46,101 nucleotides of DNA from a virus. Shown in pieces: positions 36,819 through 44,765 of this stretch. The notes below the pieces were generated by a model. That model worked only from the letters and a program-made list of their open reading frames with translations, did not search any database and was not told the origin of the DNA. The stretch lies in IMG/VR virus record IMGVR_UViG_3300025400_000635, positions 1 through 46,101 of that record; one strand, given 5' to 3'. The position numbers and the translations under genes were made by a program. Each line of letters begins with the position of its first letter. Position 1 is the first letter of the stretch.

Positions 36819-36876
36819 ACTGTACCTATTATCTACACATATTTATATTAAAGTATAAGATAACTAGATTACAGTT

Positions 36877-37539
36877 TTATTTAATCTCGGGAAATAGAAC
36901 TTCTTCCACGAACTTCTTCATGGTATTTTCTTCTACGCCCATGGCAACCATACTGCGAACTACATGTGGATTTTGTTTTTGCCAATAACAATAGCGATTT
37001 TGATGTTCTGTATTGTCAGTACCAGGCTGGTTATTTAGGCCAACATGTAACAAATAATATTCCAGTGTATCTTTGGCAAGTTCGACAAGGCTGTCTAACT
37101 CCTCGCCGACTTGTACATTACCTGCTGCCACCATGCTGGTACTGAATATCTTTTGTGCCCATTCAGGTAACTCGCGAGGCTTGTTCCAAGCAATATTTTT
37201 CACACGGTCAGCAAACCAAACTTCCATTTCAGAGCAGCCACCTGCCCAAGAAAAGTCATGAAAGGCTCCTGTGATCTTATTTGGTCCGCATACAGCATCG
37301 AAACCCCAAATAGGACTAGGGCTGTTGATGTGTGGGAATATGGTACAATGTAGGATGTAGAGTTTATGCGTGTCTCTATTATCTACAATTTCAATATGTG
37401 CCCTACGAAAACGCTGGCTTTCGTAAATTTTATTATACCAATCGTAGTTGTGTGGTGTATCTATTAAAAACCCAGTATCATCAAAACGCATTTCAATGTG
37501 CTGGGCCAGCTTTTCAATCTTATCCCAAAGCTGAGTCAT
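36877..37539 (-). CDS. pcyX-like: ferredoxin-dependent bilin reductase (PcyA/PcyX-like)
   Basis: 220 residues. LYILHCTIFPH...PIWGFDAVCG...AFHDFSW matches the FDBR core. By spacing, H64 and D81 correspond to PcyA His88 and Asp105, and E50 to Glu76, so the catalytic set is PcyA-like rather than PebS-like (where His88 is Asn). It reduces biliverdin with ferredoxin electrons. Overlaps the heme oxygenase gene by 20 nt. PcyX enzymes are known from phage metagenomes. Confidence 0.88.
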   Translation of the reverse strand: MTQLWDKIEKLAQHIEMRFDDTGFLIDTPHNYDWYNKIYESQRFRRAHIEIVDNRDTHKLYILHCTIFPHINSPSPIWGFDAVCGPNKITGAFHDFSWAGGCSEMEVWFADRVKNIAWNKPRELPEWAQKIFSTSMVAAGNVQVGEELDSLVELAKDTLEYYLLHVGLNNQPGTDNTEHQNRYCYWQKQNPHVVRSMVAMGVEENTMKKFVEEVLFPEIK

Positions 37540-38056
37540 AGTCTCTCATCATGCGGATAGCCCAGTCAAAGGCCACATTGGCTTCATCACCCATGCTGTC
37601 GTCTAGTTTAGCACGGATGTTAGTCATCAATGTACGAGCATCTTCAAACTCTAAGTTGCGATGCGGTCCAGGAACAATCTTCTTAATCATCTGTCCACCA
37701 AACATATCGCCCATGTGCCAAGTATACAAGTGGGCCATGATCTTGTTAGGGTCATTGCTGATGGACAGCAGGTAGTTATAGTAATCAACTACCACGGGAC
37801 GGAACGAATGCTGTGGATTACCTTCATTCATTTCTCTGTAGTCCATGGCTAGATAAAAGGCTCTACGCAAATCTGGTAGATCTGACAGTAGTCGATTAGC
37901 ACCAGCGGCACCCTCGATAGCACCATAGAACAACCATTTTTGGTATGTCCAGTCTATCCAAAGTTCTCTGGGCAATGTTTGAGCAAACACAGCCTTCATG
38001 AATTTAGTGCCTTCGGCTAGGGTGTGTTTATCTTTGGTTAAATCTTTTAAACTCAT
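37520..38056 (-). CDS. ho1-like: heme oxygenase
   Basis: 178 residues. DLTKDKHTLAEGTKFM at the N-terminus has the proximal heme His (H11 of KHTLAE); WHMGDMFGGQMIKKIV matches the distal helix (GDLSGGQ in HO-1). Opens heme to biliverdin, the substrate of the bilin reductase encoded next. Somewhat shorter than cyanobacterial HO1 (about 240), like phage versions. ATG overlaps the ClpS stop by 4 nt. Confidence 0.93.
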   Translation of the reverse strand: MSLKDLTKDKHTLAEGTKFMKAVFAQTLPRELWIDWTYQKWLFYGAIEGAAGANRLLSDLPDLRRAFYLAMDYREMNEGNPQHSFRPVVVDYYNYLLSISNDPNKIMAHLYTWHMGDMFGGQMIKKIVPGPHRNLEFEDARTLMTNIRAKLDDSMGDEANVAFDWAIRMMRDYDSALG

Positions 38057-38352
38057 TCTGCTTGAGCTTTCAAAACAAGTGGATGTCCATGGCCTCTGGC
38101 CAAGGTTGTCGAATCGTTAACTTTTTGCTCTGCAATTTCGTGACTATAAATCCCAGCAACAGCGCTACCTTCTTTATGAATAGCCATTGTGAGTGCTACT
38201 GCTTGTTCTTTGTTTTTATGAAAAACTGTCATAAACAAAGCAATGACAAAATCCATTGGTGTAAAATCGTCGTTAAAAACCAAGACTTTATACTTGCTGG
38301 GTTCTTTAAATCTTTGTTTTGTTTTTTCTTCGAGGATAGTATCTGTGGTCAT
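38053..38352 (-). CDS. clpS-like: ClpS-like Clp protease adaptor
   Basis: 99 residues. YKVLVFNDDFTPMDFVIALFMTVFHKNKEQAVALTMAIHKEGSAVAGIYSHEIAE is the ClpS core (NDD-x-T-x-M, and the MxxVHxxG-like MAIHKEG). ClpS delivers N-degron substrates to ClpAP. In this position, before heme oxygenase and bilin reductase, it may direct host proteolysis. First gene of the three-gene operon, downstream of the Hsp20 terminator. Confidence 0.93.
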   Translation of the reverse strand: MTTDTILEEKTKQRFKEPSKYKVLVFNDDFTPMDFVIALFMTVFHKNKEQAVALTMAIHKEGSAVAGIYSHEIAEQKVNDSTTLARGHGHPLVLKAQAE

Positions 38353-38365
38353 TTTAGTCTTTCAA

Positions 38366-38391
38366 AATGGGGGAGGAAAGGGCTCCCCCAT
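38366..38391 (-). terminator. likely terminator between Hsp20 and ClpS genes
   Basis: GGGGGAG and CTCCCCC form a 7-bp GC-rich stem; the minus strand continues ATTTTG. The T run is short, so read-through into clpS is likely. Confidence 0.6.
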
Positions 38392-38395
38392 CGGC

Positions 38396-38830
38396 TTACT
38401 CAGCCTTTAGTTTAAGAACTCGTGGTTTCAATGCTTCTGGAACCACACGCTTTAGTTCAATAGTTAGTACACCATTTTTGATTGTACCTTCCTCAACTTC
38501 CATGTGTTCTGCTAGTGTCCATGAACGAGTAAAATCACGGCTAGCCAATCCACGATGTAAGTAAGTAGGTTCATTCAAATCGACTTCTTTGCGTTGACCT
38601 TTTACAATCAATTGATTTTGGTCAATCTCAACAGTGATCTCATCTGGGTCAAATCCTGTAACCGCAACTTCGATCTCGTAAGTATCTTCATCGCGTTTCA
38701 AAACATTGTATGGAGGATAAGAGTTGTTGATTTGATTTGCAAAGCGTTGTTCAAAGTTATCGAACAAGTTGTCAAATCCTAGAAGTGCTCTATTAAGAGC
38801 GTTGGTGTCAAAACGAACGAGTTGATTCAT
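38396..38830 (-). CDS. ibpA-like: Hsp20 small heat-shock protein
   Basis: 144 residues. YNVLKRDEDTYEIEVAVTGFDPDEITVEIDQNQLIVKGQR, LHRGLASRDFTRSWTLAEHMEVEEGTIKNGVLTIELKR are the alpha-crystallin domain as in IbpA/B; the I-x-I-like end is altered. Holdase chaperone common in cyanophages and other T4-like marine phages. Strong AAAGGAG ribosome-binding site and a promoter at 38912-38939. Confidence 0.95.
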   Translation of the reverse strand: MNQLVRFDTNALNRALLGFDNLFDNFEQRFANQINNSYPPYNVLKRDEDTYEIEVAVTGFDPDEITVEIDQNQLIVKGQRKEVDLNEPTYLHRGLASRDFTRSWTLAEHMEVEEGTIKNGVLTIELKRVVPEALKPRVLKLKAE

Positions 38831-38911
38831 AATAATCTCCTTTAAAAGTAAGAATCATGTTAGGCACTATGCCTATGTGTAGAAGCCATTAGGTCAACTA
38901 CACATTTATTT

Positions 38912-38939
38912 ATTATACACGAAATAGTTTTTGTGTCAA
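38912..38939 (-). promoter_or_regulatory. sigma70 promoter for hsp20
   Basis: TTGACA, 16-nt spacer, TATAAT on the minus strand. The -35 overlaps the end of the adenine methylase gene. The leader has a GGCACTATGCC-type stem; no sigma32 consensus was seen. Confidence 0.85.
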
Positions 38940-39937
38940 TTGATTTCAAATATTTCTGGATTTAGTTTTACTCCAGATTTCTTTGACTTCTTTTCTTTTT
39001 TGGGTTTTTCTTCCGCAACAGGAGGTTGTACAACACAGTTCATTGAAATAATAAGAGGACTGTATAACAAGATTTCCCTAGCACCTTTAGCAGTTTGGCT
39101 AACGATCTTACCACTATCGTCTTTATTTTGTTTACGGCGGCCAGCTGTATAAGTTACATCGTAATAGCTGATTGCCAACTGTCCTTGATTGTCTGTATAA
39201 AAACTGTCGCCAGCGTCCCTATTACAGTACATGACAATGTTGCCTTTAAGGTCTTCTTGTTTACAAAAGTCGATTAGTGCTAGATGTTGATTATCATCAA
39301 ACACTTGACTATAACTAGTAAAACTATCCCTATACGGAGGATCAAAGAAAAAGAATGTTTTTCCTTCTATATTGCTAGTACAGGCGCTCCAATCTCCGCA
39401 ACGAATATCGACCTTTTGTAAGAATACATTCCATTCTAGTACATTGTCTTTGTCATAGCATTTTGTAGTATGATTAAGCAATCCGCAGGGTGTGGCGAAT
39501 CTGCCATTGCTGGTTTGATTAGTCTGCCAAATGCCATTAAACGCAGTTTTCATTAAAAAGTATAATGTAGCAGATTCCTCAACAGAGTTCCATTGAGTCC
39601 AGTTAGTGGTATATTCTTTGCGTAAATCGTAAAAGAACTTTTTTCTATCTGCTTTATTAAGTGGCAAGTATGCGGCTTGTAGTTGATCCATTCTAGCAAT
39701 AAAATCAACAACATTGGTTTTGATTGCTCGATACACGCCCACGATTTCAGGATTGATATCGTTCATAACAAACCGTTTGACAGTGGGGTTATTTTCGTAG
39801 ATATGAATCATCATAGCACCGCCCCCAAAGAAGGGTTCTACAAAGGTATCATATCCAGAATAGGGAATACCGGGATCTAACCGGTATTTTGGAATCATTT
39901 TATTTTTGCCGCCAGCCCAGATATATAGTGGTTTCAT
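38936..39937 (-). CDS. dam-like: D12-class DNA adenine N6-methyltransferase (Dam-like)
   Basis: 333 residues. IWAGGKNKMIPKY at the start, FVEPFFGGGAMMIHIYENN (SAM-binding motif I), FFFFDPPYRDSF (catalytic DPPY) and IDFCKQ are typical of Dam/T4 Dam. Methylates adenine, perhaps in GATC, to protect phage DNA. Lys-rich tail. Own promoter at 39944-39972. Confidence 0.94.
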   Translation of the reverse strand: MKPLYIWAGGKNKMIPKYRLDPGIPYSGYDTFVEPFFGGGAMMIHIYENNPTVKRFVMNDINPEIVGVYRAIKTNVVDFIARMDQLQAAYLPLNKADRKKFFYDLRKEYTTNWTQWNSVEESATLYFLMKTAFNGIWQTNQTSNGRFATPCGLLNHTTKCYDKDNVLEWNVFLQKVDIRCGDWSACTSNIEGKTFFFFDPPYRDSFTSYSQVFDDNQHLALIDFCKQEDLKGNIVMYCNRDAGDSFYTDNQGQLAISYYDVTYTAGRRKQNKDDSGKIVSQTAKGAREILLYSPLIISMNCVVQPPVAEEKPKKEKKSKKSGVKLNPEIFEIN

Positions 39938-39943
39938 TTAGTT

Positions 39944-39972
39944 ATTATACACTATTTAGAATCAAAGGTCAA
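39944..39972 (-). promoter_or_regulatory. sigma70 promoter for the adenine methylase
   Basis: TTGACC, 17-nt spacer, TATAAT on the minus strand, just before the ATG at 39937. The leader is very short. Confidence 0.8.
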
Positions 39973-41372
39973 TGTTTAATAAGTGTTTTTAATCTGGTAA
40001 GGCTTTCTTGATACATGTCATTTGATATTTCGGCTGCGATTTCTTCGTCAGAACTACCAGCGTTCATCATATCTTGTATTCTTTCTGTAGCCCATGTTTT
40101 TTGCTTTGGAGATACGGATCTTAAGGCCATGGTGATTGGATTGTTAGGATCCTTCATTGTATCTTTAAATCTAGCGGGAGAAGGTACTGTTGCGGCAGGT
40201 TTTGGAGCAGGAGCCGGGGCGGTGGCTGGTTCAGAAAATAGTTCTGGATTTAGGGTTTTTTGTTTTTTCTCAGCGGCCTTGGGAGCCTTGATTTTGGCAG
40301 TAGGTGCTGCTTTTTCCACTTGAGCTTTACCCATGCCCACAAGAGCATAACCGTCTGCTACAGCATTGGTATCTCCGCCTGCTTGAATATCATCAACATC
40401 ACCCTTGCCGCGTTTTAGTTTAATGGTGACCTTTACTTCTGGAGGAAGTGTATTGAACGACACAAGATTGATAAACTTAAAGTCGTTGTCTACTAGACAA
40501 ATACTATTCCAACCGTGCGATTTTTGATACATTTCAAAAATATAAGGAGCAATGATTTTTGCTGTGCCAGGGTTGCCTAGATTGTCGTAGGCTTGAGCCA
40601 CCAAGGCAGGTGGGATACCTTCGTACAGCGAGTTTAAATATTTTGAAAACTCGGCCTTGGAGGCAGCATCTCCCTTGATAGAAGCATATGTTTTAAAGAA
40701 CTCAGGAATCCACCCGCCGTCAAAGTTTGGTCCTGATTTCAAGTTAAGTTGATTAAAGAACCCTTCTGTTCGGGCAATGTCCAAAAGATTTTTATTTAGG
40801 CTGTCTACAATGCGCTTACCTGTATCTCCTGGAGGAATAACACCGCCATTCTTTAGTTCAACAGTCCAACCACCACCCACTTCTAGGTCTCCGCCTTTTT
40901 TGGTCGAGCCTTCCTTGCCGTTTTCTGAAAACAAGATAAGAAACATTTCGCCAGGACCCATACCACCCTGGCCACCGATTTTAAAACGCCATGCGGGTTC
41001 AACCAGTTCTTTAAATGCTAGGTTATTTTTAATACGGGATCCAAGATAACTTAAGATATTTCCACTGAGATTGTTTTGAAAAGTAGATGCTGGAATCAAG
41101 TTTGAAGGATCTGCCATCAACTTCAATAGGTGTACCTTGTGTTCTAATGGTACTTTTAGTGTTTCTAACTTAGAAACAAACCATTCATAGGCTGGGCCAC
41201 GAACTCTGGCATGAAGATCACTTGTATCTAGTGTAGAATGAAGATTTTTAGTAAACAGATTATTTTTAAGATAATCTAACATTTTCATATCTTCTGGATT
41301 ACTATCGTCAAGTTTATCTATGGCTTTTTTAATGCGTGCCTTAATGCGTGAATCTATTTCGAATATTCTCAT
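39969..41372 (-). CDS. phage protein with a possible PD-(D/E)XK nuclease core
   Basis: 467 residues from ATG 41372 (MRIFEIDSRIKARIKKAIDK), GGAACC upstream. The centre has GPGEMFLILFSENG, then GGDLEVGGGWTVELKNGG, an arrangement (E...D-L-E...V-E-L-K) like PD-(D/E)XK nucleases. Pro/Ala linker near 385-410 and a helical C-terminus. The MRIFE start resembles the MRINE of the endolysin. Nuclease activity is inference. Confidence 0.6.
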   Translation of the reverse strand: MRIFEIDSRIKARIKKAIDKLDDSNPEDMKMLDYLKNNLFTKNLHSTLDTSDLHARVRGPAYEWFVSKLETLKVPLEHKVHLLKLMADPSNLIPASTFQNNLSGNILSYLGSRIKNNLAFKELVEPAWRFKIGGQGGMGPGEMFLILFSENGKEGSTKKGGDLEVGGGWTVELKNGGVIPPGDTGKRIVDSLNKNLLDIARTEGFFNQLNLKSGPNFDGGWIPEFFKTYASIKGDAASKAEFSKYLNSLYEGIPPALVAQAYDNLGNPGTAKIIAPYIFEMYQKSHGWNSICLVDNDFKFINLVSFNTLPPEVKVTIKLKRGKGDVDDIQAGGDTNAVADGYALVGMGKAQVEKAAPTAKIKAPKAAEKKQKTLNPELFSEPATAPAPAPKPAATVPSPARFKDTMKDPNNPITMALRSVSPKQKTWATERIQDMMNAGSSDEEIAAEISNDMYQESLTRLKTLIKH

Positions 41373-41394
41373 AATGTTGGTTCCAGTTGTATAT

Positions 41395-41643
41395 TTATTC
41401 AATCCACATTTCTATTATCTTTTTAGCCCGTTCCATATTGGGTTCGTACCAAAGTTTATCCAATTCAGCTACACCCATATCCCCGCCAAGGTTTATATAT
41501 TCTTCTGCCACTCGTCCAAACTTGTTTAAAAATGCTTGCCCAAAACGCTGATATTTGTCAGGATCGCGAATAGTATCCATAAGGTATTGCTTTTGAAATA
41601 GTTCGTAGTCTGTTCTAGATACTTTATATTTCTTTCGATTCAT
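41395..41643 (-). CDS. 82-residue hypothetical protein
   Basis: MNRKKYKVSRTDYELFQKQY..., helical and charged, with KYQRFGQAFLNKFG and a C-terminal EPNMERAKKIIEMWIE. No cofactor motif. It ends 22 nt upstream of the ATG of the possible nuclease gene at 41372. Similar short helical proteins occur widely in T4-like phages. Confidence 0.8.
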   Translation of the reverse strand: MNRKKYKVSRTDYELFQKQYLMDTIRDPDKYQRFGQAFLNKFGRVAEEYINLGGDMGVAELDKLWYEPNMERAKKIIEMWIE

Positions 41644-41651
41644 CCAAATAT

Positions 41652-41936
41652 TTACTTGTTCTCACTCCATCTCAAACTAAAAAGCGTGGCATTGGCGTCA
41701 TCGCGGAACACAAATTTGGCACTGCCTATATTTGATGGTTGTCCGGCGATTCCCATAGCACCAAAGGCCCAGCCTTCTCTAGGATAGTTATTGCTGCTAT
41801 ACCACTTGGCAGGACCTTCCGGATTGTCCAACTGCTTGATCCAAATGGCTTCACGGCCAAATTGTTCTCGACACCAAGAAAACATTTCCTCGTATTTGGC
41901 TCTATCCAAATCTTTAAACTTTACTTCTTGTGTCAT
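41652..41936 (-). CDS. 94-residue member of the F-R-D-x-A-T-F-LRW family
   Basis: KYEEMFSWCREQFGREAIWI, then ends SAKFVFRDDANATLFSLRWSENK. The C-terminal pattern (F-x-F-R-D-x3-A-T-x-F-x-L-R-W-S) is shared with the genes at 42546, 43149 and 43361 and more weakly 42775. Family function unknown. Confidence 0.8.
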   Translation of the reverse strand: MTQEVKFKDLDRAKYEEMFSWCREQFGREAIWIKQLDNPEGPAKWYSSNNYPREGWAFGAMGIAGQPSNIGSAKFVFRDDANATLFSLRWSENK

Positions 41937-41941
41937 ATATA

Positions 41942-42163
41942 TTAAAAAAATTCATCTGGTTCGGCAAAATAATCCCAACCTTCGCCGCCTAATAGTTTGA
42001 TAAGATCCCATTTGGCTTCTTCAATTTTACAGCGTGTGGGCATACTATCACTACCCACTACACATTCACATTGGGCACAGAAATAGTTCATACCATACTT
42101 GGGTTCGTCATAGTAGGCCACACCACCACAGGGCAGAACCATATAATCAGTATAGTCGATCAT
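41942..42163 (-). CDS. 73-residue cysteine-containing protein
   Basis: MIDYTDYMVLPCGGVAYYDEPKYG...YFCAQCECVVGSDSMPTRCKIEEAKW. Cys residues at FCAQCEC and TRC could form a zinc knuckle. Acidic tail FAEPDEFF. Starts at a TAATG junction with the gene upstream. No family recognised. Confidence 0.75.
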   Translation of the reverse strand: MIDYTDYMVLPCGGVAYYDEPKYGMNYFCAQCECVVGSDSMPTRCKIEEAKWDLIKLLGGEGWDYFAEPDEFF

Positions 42164-42549
42164 TATTCTTTTGTCAATCCCAGCAGTATTTGATATTGTT
42201 CGTAGGCTTTTTGGACCATGGGGTTGTTAATCCTTGCCAATTGTTCTCGATGCTGTTGCGATGTCAATGAGTCTAACCGAGATCGACAAAGATTGGCGTC
42301 CCGTTCCAGTTGTTCGTAGTAGTTCAGCAGTTCTCTAATTTGCTGTAATCTATCCCATGGCATTGTGATGTCAGCACATTTAACTTCTTCTGTGTGTATG
42401 TCCTGATACAGCATTTCGTCACTGATATATTGATTCCAAGAATTGAGTGTAGGCAATGACAATCGTTTCATTCTCCGTAGCCGTTGAACGCTTGGGCGAA
42501 CCTGCATGTCATATTTTCTATAGAATTTTTCTTCGTCATTATCCATCAT
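42163..42549 (-). CDS. 128-residue helical hypothetical protein
   Basis: Start taken at ATG 42549 (MMDNDEEKFYRKYDM), which overlaps the stop of the LRWS protein upstream. Basic and helical (SVQRLRRMKRLSLPTLNSW), then a coiled-coil-like C-terminal half. No catalytic motif. Part of the overlapping operon. Confidence 0.75.
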   Translation of the reverse strand: MMDNDEEKFYRKYDMQVRPSVQRLRRMKRLSLPTLNSWNQYISDEMLYQDIHTEEVKCADITMPWDRLQQIRELLNYYEQLERDANLCRSRLDSLTSQQHREQLARINNPMVQKAYEQYQILLGLTKE

Positions 42550-42773
42550 GACCACCTCAACAAAAACATTGTCTTGTCTCGTTCTTCTCTAAAAAACCAA
42601 GTAGTTTCAACATAATAATCTTCAGATTCAATGGCTATTACTAGTCTAGCAACATCAATACCTAACTTATACCAATCTTGATTCCATTTGCCTACATTCT
42701 CATCACACCACCGCTCGACTTCTCCCCAGTCTGTGATTTTAACAACGGCTTGATGTACAAGTTCAGGATTCAT
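42546..42773 (-). CDS. 75-residue member of the LRWS family
   Basis: MNPELVHQAVVKITDWGEVERWC..., with NQDWYKLGIDVARLVIAIESED and the family end FFREERDKTMFLLRWS. N-terminal ITDWGEVERWCDE parallels the IEIENWLGE region of 43149. A paralogue of the neighbours. Confidence 0.8.
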   Translation of the reverse strand: MNPELVHQAVVKITDWGEVERWCDENVGKWNQDWYKLGIDVARLVIAIESEDYYVETTWFFREERDKTMFLLRWS

Positions 42774-42774
42774 A

Positions 42775-43152
42775 TTATGACCACCTTATAGCCGCTATTG
42801 TAGCATACTTGGCATGTTTTTGCCTAATCTTTATGGTCAGGCGATTTTCGACTGAATCATTCCCTGCTATCCCCCAATCCCAATCCCATTTCTGGCGACC
42901 TACATGTTTCTCGAGCCAAGGACGAAAATGGTCGTTTGGGTCGGCACTATACCCTTCTTGAAGACTCGAACTTAAGGTCCAATCCCATCTAGGATCACTT
43001 TCATCAACAGTAATATTTCCCGCGGGCCATTTAACATTGATAACAACTCCGGGCATGAATCTCCACCAAAGTTTTTCTATAATGTTGAGTCCGCAGGGAA
43101 GACACCGACCTGGTCTGATATAAAATAACTTTTTTATTTCCAACTTGCTCAC
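42775..43152 (-). CDS. 125-residue divergent LRWS-family protein (GTG start)
   Basis: Start taken as GTG 43152 (MSKLEIKKLFYIRPGRC), which overlaps the upstream TGA; a longer GTG at 43164 is possible. It ends IRQKHAKYATIAAIRWS, a worn version of the family tail. The middle has two Cys near residues 17-20 and a Trp-rich stretch DPRWDWTLSSS. Function unknown. Confidence 0.7.
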   Translation of the reverse strand: MSKLEIKKLFYIRPGRCLPCGLNIIEKLWWRFMPGVVINVKWPAGNITVDESDPRWDWTLSSSLQEGYSADPNDHFRPWLEKHVGRQKWDWDWGIAGNDSVENRLTIKIRQKHAKYATIAAIRWS

Positions 43153-43364
43153 TTGGAGCCCCACCGTAGAGCAAACATAGTAGCGTCTCTACCTTGACGA
43201 AAGTAAAAGTCTGTGCTGTTGTGGCGATAAACGCAGTTCCACTGATCCTTGAATCGACCTAGTGTTTCTCCCAGCCAGTTTTCAATTTCAATAATATCAA
43301 TGTCTCTTGCCCCGATGTCTAGGGGAACACAATGTGGCCAAAGTTCTCGTTTAAGTTGTCTCAT
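43149..43364 (-). CDS. 71-residue member of the LRWS family
   Basis: ATG 43364 (MRQLKRELWPHCVPLD), overlapping the upstream stop as ATGA. DIDIIEIENWLGETLGRFKDQWN, then FYFRQGRDATMFALRWGSK. Closest to 43361-43669 in the family. Confidence 0.78.
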   Translation of the reverse strand: MRQLKRELWPHCVPLDIGARDIDIIEIENWLGETLGRFKDQWNCVYRHNSTDFYFRQGRDATMFALRWGSK

Positions 43365-43669
43365 CTTGACGCCCACCGTAGTAGGAAGGTAGTGACATCC
43401 CGCTGATCGCGGAACCAAAACCGCCCACTATTCATATACCACCGAGCCAGACCACCCTCTTCTCTAATGTGCCAAACACTGCCTCTATCACCATAGACTT
43501 GATAGGCCCAAGTTTCTATTTCCATCCAATCGTAGCCAATGGGCTGTATGGTGTGATAGGCGTGTCCCAACACAGTGCCTTGGTTGACCAGCAGGCGACT
43601 GCTTTGCCAATCATCACTGGCCCAATATTCTTTTGGACTCAGTCTGGGACTAGAGAACGCTTCGTTCAT
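43361..43669 (-). CDS. 102-residue member of the LRWS family
   Basis: MNEAFSSPRLSPKEYWASDD..., WMEIETWAYQVYGDRGSVWH, and the family end FWFRDQRDVTTFLLRWASR. ATG overlaps the stop of 43666-43977. The MNE start also resembles the second paralogue family upstream. Confidence 0.78.
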   Translation of the reverse strand: MNEAFSSPRLSPKEYWASDDWQSSRLLVNQGTVLGHAYHTIQPIGYDWMEIETWAYQVYGDRGSVWHIREEGGLARWYMNSGRFWFRDQRDVTTFLLRWASR

Positions 43670-43977
43670 TCTTCAACCTTCAACAGTTTCTTTAATTGCT
43701 TAATTTCTGCCTTGAGTCCACGATTCTCATATTCGGACCAACCCCATTTGTCTTGCATGTCTTTCATTTTCTTGGCAAAATCTTCATCAAAGTTGGTTAG
43801 TTTTTCTTCGGGGTGTAGAATAAACTTTCCATTCTCCCAATCAAAGCCATTCATAGCACTCTTAACGGAAACCATTGGAATGGCACCAACTGTGGAATAA
43901 GGAAGTTTAATAGCAATCATAACTTCACTATCATCACGGGTGTGTTCCAAGATTTGTTTAAGTTCACTTACTTTCAT
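43666..43977 (-). CDS. 103-residue hypothetical protein
   Basis: MKVSELKQILEHTRDDSEVMI is reminiscent of small phage proteins that begin with a helix-strand unit (V-x-E-L-x2-L-x5-D-x2-V). The C-terminal half is a Lys/Glu coiled coil ending LLKVEE. ATGA-coupled at both ends. No known function. Confidence 0.75.
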   Translation of the reverse strand: MKVSELKQILEHTRDDSEVMIAIKLPYSTVGAIPMVSVKSAMNGFDWENGKFILHPEEKLTNFDEDFAKKMKDMQDKWGWSEYENRGLKAEIKQLKKLLKVEE

Positions 43978-44156
43978 TCTTTAACTCCAAAATGTTTCAA
44001 CAAAAATTCTAAATCAGGATGGCCATTATGAAACGCTTTATCAATACATTCCCTAACAATCAACTCGGCGAACTTTTGAAAATTATCACCTTGAATGTGT
44101 AGGTCTTTTTCAGAAAATTCAGCCTCAACAGCAAGTTCTTTAATTCGTTCGTTCAT
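43974..44156 (-). CDS. 60-residue MNER/FAELI-family protein
   Basis: MNERIKELAVEAEFSEKDLH..., FQKFAELIVRECIDKAFHNG, end KHFGVKE. Shares the N-terminal MNERI-x-E-L, central K-F-A-E-L-I-V-x-E-C and C-terminal HFGV with five complete neighbours. Function of the family unknown. Confidence 0.8.
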   Translation of the reverse strand: MNERIKELAVEAEFSEKDLHIQGDNFQKFAELIVRECIDKAFHNGHPDLEFLLKHFGVKE

Positions 44157-44353
44157 TTTACAAATCTCGGCATACGACCTTCGGTGCCGGCGTATTGAAA
44201 GTTATCCAACATTGGCACAAGACTGGCCATATCACTGGCAGGATGGCGATAAACTTCTTTTAAGTCAGCACCATCAATCAACATAAAATACAACTTGGTT
44301 GTACCTTCTTCAATCTGCGGCTTAAAAATATATTCCAAATCTTCTAATATCAT
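44153..44353 (-). CDS. 66-residue hypothetical protein
   Basis: MILEDLEYIFKPQIEEGTTK..., KEVYRHPASDMASLVPMLD, ends GRMPRFVK. Not in the two paralogue families. ATGA overlap with the next gene. Confidence 0.7.
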   Translation of the reverse strand: MILEDLEYIFKPQIEEGTTKLYFMLIDGADLKEVYRHPASDMASLVPMLDNFQYAGTEGRMPRFVK

Positions 44354-44356
44354 AGT

Positions 44357-44593
44357 TCAACTCCGAAATGTTGTTTCAATCTCATTCATACAACTCAATA
44401 CCACTTGCTGTTGCGTAGGTGGTACAAAATGCCTAATTTCATTTGCTCTGCTACAAGCCTCTAGACATTCCTGCACAATCAACTCGGCGAACTTTTTCTC
44501 ATCCAGATAGTTAGTAAGGTATCGAGCCTCGTCAATACTCCAGTGGTCTTTGATTCTAGCCTGTTCAGCAAGTTCTCGAATTCGTTCGTTCAT
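44357..44593 (-). CDS. 78-residue MNER/FAELI-family protein
   Basis: MNERIRELAEQARIKDHWSID..., EKKFAELIVQECLEACSRAN. The C-terminus (CMNEIETTFRS) lacks the HFGV end of the others. Its start lies inside the last codons of the gene upstream. Confidence 0.8.
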   Translation of the reverse strand: MNERIRELAEQARIKDHWSIDEARYLTNYLDEKKFAELIVQECLEACSRANEIRHFVPPTQQQVVLSCMNEIETTFRS

Positions 44594-44765
44594 TTGAGGT
44601 TTTCTTAATGAATAGTTGCGTACCAGCAGGAAGATTCTTAAACATCATAGGCACAGTTCGTTCGTCAGATTGATTGGTATGGACTGTATGCCCGTCCCAT
44701 AATTGTCTAACTTCGGGAAACTTTTCTGTTCCTATCACTCCTGCTATTTCAAATTCTTCGTTCAT
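44565..44765 (-). CDS. 66-residue hypothetical protein
   Basis: MNEEFEIAGVIGTEKFPEVR..., TVPMMFKNLPAGTQLFIKK. Its last ten codons (SNERTNSRTC) are read in another frame over the MNERIREL start of the next gene, so the C-terminus may be an extension by read-past. No family recognised. Confidence 0.65.
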   Translation of the reverse strand: MNEEFEIAGVIGTEKFPEVRQLWDGHTVHTNQSDERTVPMMFKNLPAGTQLFIKKTSNERTNSRTC

